Assembly: GCF_019669965.1 (NCBI RefSeq)
Contig: NZ_AP019781.1
Coordinates: forward strand, 496,001 to 560,000
Source: Methanoculleus chikugoensis
Lineage (GTDB): Archaea; Halobacteriota; Methanomicrobia; Methanomicrobiales; Methanoculleaceae
Length of the DNA: 64,000 bases
Direction of reading: 5' to 3'
Shown here: in pieces, positions 59,360 to 64,000 of the stretch
Layout: every line of letters begins with the position of its first letter
How positions within the stretch are numbered: the first letter of the stretch is position 1
Translations under genes and position numbers: made by a program
Notes under the pieces: generated by a model
Database searches by the model: none
The model's input: the letters and a program-made list of their open reading frames with translations, nothing else
Told to the model about the DNA's origin: nothing

Positions 59360-59560
59360 CTATCGCTTCTTCATCTGCGCATAGCACCGTTGCGCCCCAT
59401 TGAGCGAGTGGGTTTCTTCCTCCTCGACCTCTTCCATTGAGAGCGCGAGCCCGCAGTCTTCGAGGAGTTCCTCGATCTTCTCGAAGGCTTCAATGTCAAG
59501 AACGACCCCGATCTTCCTGTCGTTGTCGGTTACGATGTATTGCCGCTTGATATTGATCAC
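59360..59560 (-). CDS. RelB/Phd-like antitoxin, orphan
   Basis: A 66-residue protein from a GTG start (INIKRQYIVTDNDRKIGVVL), preceded by AGGAGGTGGC. The pattern INIKRQYIVTDN-x-RKIGVVLDIEAFEKIEELLED is that of archaeal RelB-like antitoxins with a β-strand-helix DNA-binding part and a C-terminal toxin-binding tail (ETHSLNGAQRCYAQMKK). No toxin gene follows on the same strand; downstream lies the broken copy 1. The upstream part of its frame, in G/C-rich sequence, is not coding. Confidence 0.7.
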   Translation of the reverse strand: MINIKRQYIVTDNDRKIGVVLDIEAFEKIEELLEDCGLALSMEEVEEEETHSLNGAQRCYAQMKKR

Positions 59561-59734
59561 CGCTTGCCACCTCCTGCCGTTCTCTCGCCTATACGGGTGT
59601 CCTGGGGGAGTTGAACGATAACTGTCGAGGTGTTCCGGTGCTCTGCCGCATCCGGCCGGACGGGGCGAGGGAGGGTGACGCCGATTCCTGTTCAAAATGA
59701 GAACTTTGCCTTTCTACACATCATACCGGGCTTT

Positions 59735-60343
59735 TCAGAACAGCCACTCCCAGATCCTCATCCGGTAATACTTATTGATACTGATATTGGGATCCCCATC
59801 GAGCATCCGGCTCACCCGCATCTTCATCTTATACGATTTCTTAACCTTCAGGAACGTCTTGCTGAAGAGCGTGTTGGAGGACATCACCTGGTTGAGGTAG
59901 CTGTACTGCTCCTTTATCGATTCCAACTTCAGGCCGGCCGAAATCTCGTCGCAGTCTTTCGATCCCACATCCCTGAACGTATGACAGTCCCGTATGAAGT
60001 CCGTGAAGATCTTCACTCCCTGCTCGTTCCTGTTCAGGGTCGCAGTCAGGTTCAGTATCTTATCGGAGAATGAGATCACAAATATCAGAAAACCCAGGAA
60101 TGCAATCACGTTTCTCGTGTCCTGCTGGTCGTGGAAGGGAAGCGACAGTGAAATCAGGATGTCCGGATCTACGATACTCAAGAACGCAATGGATGCCGAG
60201 AACAGTAGAATGGCTAATGACAGGCTGGTTGAGATCCATTTGTACTTTCTATACTGGTACGCACAGATCTCCCTGGACAGACCGGCCTTGTCCGCTAAAT
60301 TATTAACCTCGTTGATGCAGTCTTCTACGGTTTTCCCGCTCAT
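59735..60343 (-). CDS. two-helix membrane protein resembling SLATT effectors
   Basis: A 202-residue protein from the ATG at 60343. An N-terminal amphipathic part (EDCINEVNNLADKAG) is followed by two transmembrane helices, about 37-57 (WISTSLSLAILLFSASIAFL) and 77-94 (NVIAFLGFLIFVISFSD). A long charged helical C-terminus follows (TATLNRNEQGVKIFTDFIRDC and on). The layout, two helices then a long cytosolic helix, is that of the SLATT domain found in CBASS and related conflict systems. This is a fold-level resemblance, not a confirmed match. No cyclase (SMODS) or SLOG sensor is adjacent in the window. Confidence 0.5.
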   Translation of the reverse strand: MSGKTVEDCINEVNNLADKAGLSREICAYQYRKYKWISTSLSLAILLFSASIAFLSIVDPDILISLSLPFHDQQDTRNVIAFLGFLIFVISFSDKILNLTATLNRNEQGVKIFTDFIRDCHTFRDVGSKDCDEISAGLKLESIKEQYSYLNQVMSSNTLFSKTFLKVKKSYKMKMRVSRMLDGDPNISINKYYRMRIWEWLF

Positions 60344-60691
60344 TGGAGTTCCTCGCAGTTGCAATTAATCGTCGACGAATGCGGTTTGGATTGCTTCAGG
60401 AGCGCTCTATCCGGAATTAGCATATTGGGGCGTAACGGCAAACCCTGCTGAGAAAAAATCGTGTAAACAAGCGGCGGAATCGATACCTCCGCCGAAGAAA
60501 AGCAGGCACCGTTTTGACATCGTCAGACCATGTAAAATGGTCGATTAATTGGATATATATGTTCTGGAACTTCTTTGCCCCCCATCGGTTCTGTAATTGG
60601 TTATCTGCCGTATCAGGTCCGGCAGGATTCAACCTCTACCGACAGGCCGGCAAAAAAACAGATGCTACATCCCACTCCTGATCTGATATCC
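60344..60691. other. gap between the SLATT-like gene and pseudogene copy 2
   Basis: No supported gene. A short frame on the minus strand (60417-60632) lacks a ribosome site and recognisable residues. A GGCGG/CCGCC-type hairpin surrounds ATCGATA near 60480. The sequence ATTAATTGGATATATATG (60543-60560) is a TATA-like element without an obvious gene after it. Confidence 0.35.
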
Positions 60692-60881
60692 ATGACAAAC
60701 GAAACCGGTACGGTGGCCATCCCCCTCTCTCCTCGGCATCGCGTTCGTGCCGCACCTCCCGGCGGCACCTTACTACTTCATCGGATCGGCACCGACGGAG
60801 TTCGGCACCGGGACGCTCGGCCTGATAATCTGCGTCCTCGGGGTGCTTCTCGCCGGGTTTGCCACTGCAAGGAGGGAGTGA
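60692..60881 (+). pseudogene. frameshifted small membrane protein, copy 2
   Basis: The ATG at 60692 starts TNETGTVAIPL. After a CTCTCTCCTC stretch the reading frame must shift by one base to continue as LGIAFVPHLPAAPYYFIGSA, TEFGTGTLGLIICVLGVLLA and GFATARRE, then a stop at 60879. Two hydrophobic helices are evident. It is paralogous to copy 1 at 59076-59257. A sequencing error could also explain the single shift here. Confidence 0.6.
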
Positions 60882-60892
60882 AGGCCGACCCC

Positions 60893-61558
60893 TCACTTCT
60901 TCACGGCGTAGACCAGATGTATCGTCCCCTGCTCCATCGGCACGGCCTTCCGGAGTTCGAGCGCCGTCCGCCCCCCTGCCCGGCCGAAGAGCTTCTTCTC
61001 TCCCTCGCCGACGATGACCGGATGAACGATCAGGCTGATCGTATCCGCAATCCCCTCCCGGATCAGGACGTCGTTCAAGTCCGGGCCGGTATCGGAAACC
61101 ACCCGCGTGATCCCGAACCGCTCCCCGAGTTCCCGGAGAGCCCCCTTAAGGTCAACCCGGTCCTTGCCGCACCGGATGAACGGGTACTCCCGTTCGCGGA
61201 GGTAGTCGAGGTAGTCCTCCGGCGTCGCCTCCGAGACGAGGACGACGACGTCCTTCGTGTGCTCCATGTTCCGGTAGAAGTGGAGCAGATCTTTTAGTAT
61301 GCCTCTGCTGTCGACGATGACAGAGATGGGGCGCGGATCGTCCGGCAGGACCGCGGGCCGGTGCCGGTCCGTCTCCGTTTCAGTCTCGTTGATGTCCATG
61401 AAGAGTTCGATCCCGGTCTTTGCCGTGGCCGAACCCGCGAGGACCGCCCCCGGCTCGAAGGCCAGGAGCGCGCCGTAGTGCAGCCCGAGATCGACCTCGA
61501 AGCCCCTCACTGCGTGATCCAGGCTCACGCTGTTGTGGATGATGATTTCAGGATACAT
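60893..61558 (-). CDS. RibD/dihydrofolate-reductase-fold protein
   Basis: A 221-residue protein from the ATG at 61558. The RibD C-terminal fold is recognisable: EIIIHNSVSLDHAV at the start, GALLAFEPGAVLAGSATAK, then RVVSDTGPDLNDVLIREGI and the ligand-end HPVIVGEGEKKLFGR. The family includes the archaeal 2,5-diamino-6-ribosylamino-pyrimidinone phosphate reductase of riboflavin synthesis (arfC/rib7). The N-terminus here differs from the canonical VNVAMSLDGK, so it may be a paralogue with another substrate. The next gene runs divergently. Confidence 0.75.
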   Translation of the reverse strand: MYPEIIIHNSVSLDHAVRGFEVDLGLHYGALLAFEPGAVLAGSATAKTGIELFMDINETETETDRHRPAVLPDDPRPISVIVDSRGILKDLLHFYRNMEHTKDVVVLVSEATPEDYLDYLREREYPFIRCGKDRVDLKGALRELGERFGITRVVSDTGPDLNDVLIREGIADTISLIVHPVIVGEGEKKLFGRAGGRTALELRKAVPMEQGTIHLVYAVKK

Positions 61559-61680
61559 GCGAGGAGATACGTCTGTTCGGGATATAACACGCGCGAATCC
61601 TTCCCGGCCGGCCACGACCTGACCGGAAGAGAAAACCCTATCCCTCTCCCTGCCGAGAACTCCTTGTCGGAGGACGCCCG

Positions 61681-62886
61681 ATGGAGATCCCGAAGAGTAT
61701 CTTTGACCGTATGGCAGGAAGCATGGCCGACCGCGAATCCCTCCTCTCGCCCCGGGCGACCCGGAACGATGACTACCTCAGGCGATCCGGCCGCAAACCC
61801 GAGGATCCGGTCATCCGGCCGCCGTTCTTCCGGGACGCCGACCGGATCGTCCACTCGAAGGCCTACTCGCGCTACATCGACAAGACCCAGGTCTTCTACC
61901 TCGTCGAGAACGACCACATCACCCACCGCGTCCTCCACGTCCAGCTGGTCTCGAAGATCGCACGGACGATCGGAAGAGCCCTCGGCCTGAACGAGGACCT
62001 GATCGAGGCGATCGCCCTCGGCCACGACATCGGCCACGTGCCCTACGGCCACCTCGGGGAGACGTTCCTCGACGAGCTCTGCGTCGAACACGGGCTCGGG
62101 GGGTTCCGGCACAACGTCCAGAGCGTCCGGTTCCTCGACGTCGTCGAGGACTGCGACCTCACGCTGCAGGTGCTGGACGGGATCCTCTGCCACAACGGCG
62201 AGGTCCATGACCGGAGCCTCACCGTCGAGGGCGAGGCCGACTGGGACTCGTTCGCGGGGAAACTGGAGAGGATCGAGGCCGGAGGCGACGCGCTCCCCCT
62301 CACCGCCGAGGGATGCGTCGTCCGGTGCGCCGACAGCGTCTCCTACCTCGGCCGCGATCTGGCGGATGCCCTCGAGGTCGAGGTTATCGGCGAGGATGAT
62401 CTCGAGGACTTCCCCGAGAACTGTATGCACCTCTTCGGTATCGCCGGACACAAAAAGGAGGCATTTTCCGATATCAACCGAAAAGTGCTCGACGTCCTGA
62501 TCCGCGACATCATCACCGGGAGTTACGATGCCGACTGCATGGCCTTCTCCGCCGAAACGTCGGCGTGCGTCGCGGCCTTCAAAGAGTTCAACATGCAGCA
62601 CATCTACAATAACGAGAGGCTTATAAAGAACCGGAAGAAGATCCGGTTCATGTTCCGCTACCTCTTCGGCCGCACGTTAGAGGATATCGAGAACGGCCGG
62701 AGGGATTCGCCGGTCTATGAAGATCTCGTCAACGCCCCGTGGGCGTCCCGTGCGTATGTCGGTGCCGCGGCGCCGGAGGAACTCGCGAGGGACTTCATCG
62801 CCGGGATGACCGATCGCTACTTCGAGTGGGTCTTCCAGCAAAGCATCCTCCCGGAGAGAGTGCGGTCGAGGTACCGGGGATGGTGA
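61681..62886 (+). CDS. dGTPase-like HD-domain phosphohydrolase
   Basis: A 401-residue protein. The HD-domain metal residues are seen in ITHRVLHVQLVSKIART and ALGHDIGHVPYGHLGE; a second set (GFRHNVQSVRFLDVVE and ILCHNGEVHDRS) follows. VVRCADSVSYLGRDLADAL carries a late aspartate. This is the Dgt/SAMHD1-like architecture that hydrolyses dNTPs. Dgt proteins keep dNTP pools or restrict phage; which applies here is unknown. It is a single gene downstream of a short A/T-rich gap. Confidence 0.88.
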   Translation: MEIPKSIFDRMAGSMADRESLLSPRATRNDDYLRRSGRKPEDPVIRPPFFRDADRIVHSKAYSRYIDKTQVFYLVENDHITHRVLHVQLVSKIARTIGRALGLNEDLIEAIALGHDIGHVPYGHLGETFLDELCVEHGLGGFRHNVQSVRFLDVVEDCDLTLQVLDGILCHNGEVHDRSLTVEGEADWDSFAGKLERIEAGGDALPLTAEGCVVRCADSVSYLGRDLADALEVEVIGEDDLEDFPENCMHLFGIAGHKKEAFSDINRKVLDVLIRDIITGSYDADCMAFSAETSACVAAFKEFNMQHIYNNERLIKNRKKIRFMFRYLFGRTLEDIENGRRDSPVYEDLVNAPWASRAYVGAAAPEELARDFIAGMTDRYFEWVFQQSILPERVRSRYRGW

Positions 62887-63021
62887 ACCACCGTGGCCGG
62901 CGGTTGAAGTGGGGTTTCATCTGCCCATTATCGCTGTATTTGTCTGAAATTCTGCTTAAAACCCATGAATATAACCCGATGGTTCCTACGTATTCTTATA
63001 TCGCCCTGAGCAATGCATGCT

Positions 63022-63363
63022 ATGCATAAGCGAATCCTTATTCTCGGTCTGGCTGCAGTGCTCGTCCTGACAGCCGGTTGCATGGGGCTTGGCGGTCCCA
63101 ACCCCAAGGTCGTGGAGGACTCCATGGTCACGGATATCAGCCTCTCCAAAGGGCTCGGATATGCCGTGAACGCGGTGATACAGAACGACGGGGGCGACGG
63201 CGACGTCACCGTGACGATGAAACTGATCGATGAGGAGAAGGGTTTTGTCCGGGACGAGGCATCGACAGTGATCTCCATCCCCTCAGGGGAGACAAAGAAG
63301 GTCAGCCTCACGCTGGACGGGGACATCGGCCGGGATTACGATTACAGGATTGAACTGAACTGA
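63022..63363 (+). CDS. small secreted lipoprotein
   Basis: A 113-residue protein with a classic lipoprotein signal: basic start (MHKRIL), hydrophobic core and lipobox LTAGC with the modified cysteine at about residue 20. The mature part is β-rich (GYAVNAVIQNDGGDGDVTVT then KKVSLTLDGDIGRDYDYRIE), like a FixG/CARDB immunoglobulin-type domain. TTCTTATATCG (62990-63000) is a TATA-like element that favours the ATG at 63022 over the one at 63013. Function unknown. Confidence 0.78.
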   Translation: MHKRILILGLAAVLVLTAGCMGLGGPNPKVVEDSMVTDISLSKGLGYAVNAVIQNDGGDGDVTVTMKLIDEEKGFVRDEASTVISIPSGETKKVSLTLDGDIGRDYDYRIELN

Positions 63364-63579
63364 TCCGCCCCGCCCGCCGCGAGGGGATCTCCCCTCCCGG
63401 CGGGAGTCTCGGGACAGCCTCGCGAACAACCCTTTTTTCGAGTTCGGCACCGCTCGCATGGTGCTGCTGGGTAGGCGTCAACGGGCATGCGGCAGGGGGA
63501 GGCGTGCGGGCCCGGCCTCGATACGTGCCTGCTGGCCCCGCCGAAACCTACATCGCGAGCGGCGTCGGATCATGAATGA
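63364..63579. other. gap with terminator before the lipase gene
   Basis: CAACCCTTTTTTCGAG (T-run 63431-63436) follows the lipoprotein stop and is a likely terminator. The rest shows no gene. Confidence 0.4.
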
Positions 63580-64000
63580 ATGAACTCGTGCTGCCCGGCC
63601 ATCCTGGTCCACGGCTGGCGGAGCCATCCCGGTATCTGGAACCGTCTCGCTCCCGCGCTCTCGGACGCCGCGGTGCCCCTCTGGAACTTCGACCACACCG
63701 CGATGCAGGGCGCCGGAACGGAGACGATCGCCCTTGCTCTCCGGGACTACATCCACAAAAAGCGTGATGAGACCGGCTACGCCGGCCCGGTCGACATCGT
63801 CTGCCACTCCATGGGGACGTGCATCGCCCGCTACCTCCTCGAGGTTCTCGACGGCGATGCACGGGAGGAGCAGGTCCGACAGCTCGTCGGGATCGGCCCC
63901 CCGAACAACGGCTCGGCCATGGCTGAACTCTTCAACGATCCCGAGCGGGGCTCCGAAGTGATCCGGCGACTTATCGGGGTCTTCGTGCCGGAGGACTACG
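63580..64000 (+). CDS. α/β-hydrolase (triacylglycerol lipase-like), 3' end beyond window
   Basis: From the ATG at 63580 (NSCCPAILVHGWRSHPGIW) the frame stays open to the right edge (140 codons). The oxyanion loop HGW is at about residues 10-12, the nucleophile elbow is VCHSMGTCIARYLL, and GIGPPNNGSAMAEL after it is typical of triacylglycerol or PHB-type lipases. No signal peptide is evident in this frame. The catalytic Asp/His lie beyond the window. Confidence 0.8.
   Translation, partial: MNSCCPAILVHGWRSHPGIWNRLAPALSDAAVPLWNFDHTAMQGAGTETIALALRDYIHKKRDETGYAGPVDIVCHSMGTCIARYLLEVLDGDAREEQVRQLVGIGPPNNGSAMAELFNDPERGSEVIRRLIGVFVPEDY

Noticed and set aside
60417-60632. A 71-codon minus-strand frame
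   Set aside because: No start context, domain or conservation evidence; it lies in a gap between a gene and a pseudogene.
56357-60900. tRNA-Thr attachment-site duplication bounding an integrated element
   Set aside because: I could not find a second copy of the tRNA 3' end (TTCGAATCCCTC) downstream in the window, and no integrase gene is present.

Overview
The window looks like a chromosomal segment of a high-G+C methanogenic archaeon of the order Methanomicrobiales. Methanoculleus or a close relative is my best guess, from memory of the protein families and not from any search. The archaeal assignment rests on archaeal-type ribosomal proteins (eS1, uS15, L11-L1-L10-L12), Spt5, SecE, KEOPS Pcc1, a Thg1-like enzyme, ApgM, archaeal D-Tyr-tRNA deacylase, tRNA genes without an encoded CCA end, and TATA boxes about 25 bases before leaderless starts. 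The methanogen assignment rests on MptE (methanopterin synthesis) and the F420H2 oxidase FprA.

Layout. 1-5.7 kb: two minus-strand genes (a partial B12/radical-SAM protein and a zinc-ribbon protein), then an ABC-2 exporter of two permeases, one fused to a PrsW-like membrane domain, with a divergent ATPase. 5.7-10.2 kb: an HTH-PAS sensor diverging from a soluble chemoreceptor and CheW. 10.3-16 kb: a GC-rich gap, tRNA-Lys, a TrkA-N/DHH protein overlapping mptE, a radical SAM-HhH protein, an M50-CBS membrane protease and a PRC-barrel protein. 16-24.4 kb: thg1 tail-to-tail with ileS, a LOG-like protein, and a minus-strand unit of a 60-residue protein and two MoeA proteins, one carrying a periplasmic-binding-like domain.

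24.5-30.4 kb is the informational core: dtdA-ftsZ-secE-spt5 followed by rpl11-rpl1-rpl10-rpl12. 30.6-36.2 kb: hypF, and divergently an overlapping set of two winged-helix proteins and an archaeal zinc-finger helicase. 36.6-42.7 kb: a PAS protein with a kinase-like dimerisation helix but no ATPase domain, an MFS carrier, a methyltransferase-like protein overlapping a bactofilin-like protein, apgM and an orphan helical protein. 42.8-45.4 kb: the archaeal unit rps15-DHH-pcc1-rps3ae. 45.6-55.9 kb: a full sensor kinase, tRNA-Gly, a V4R regulator divergent from fprA with a clear operator, an MFS carrier, a UPF0104 membrane protein, the ACT-sua5-nucleotidyltransferase unit and a Cas4-like protein lacking the usual E-x-K lysine. 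A DUF3467-like protein follows.

From tRNA-Thr (56.36 kb) to about 60.9 kb the window holds an A+T-richer accessory region. It contains a small membrane protein, a serine-dehydrogenase-type (ClpP/SppA-fold) protease and an 87-residue protein in one likely operon. It also has a Doc/Fic toxin, an orphan RelB-like antitoxin, a two-helix membrane protein resembling SLATT conflict-system effectors, and two frameshifted copies of the same small membrane-protein gene. This is the best place to look for an undescribed system. After it come ordinary genes: a RibD-fold reductase, a dGTPase-like HD protein, a lipoprotein and a partial lipase.

Two dispersed intergenic repeat families are visible: a palindromic TTCGCG-rich family (at least five sites) and a 150-190 bp element with imperfect terminal inverted repeats and a G/C hairpin (two copies, opposite orientations). 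No CRISPR array, rRNA gene, transposase or replication initiator was seen.
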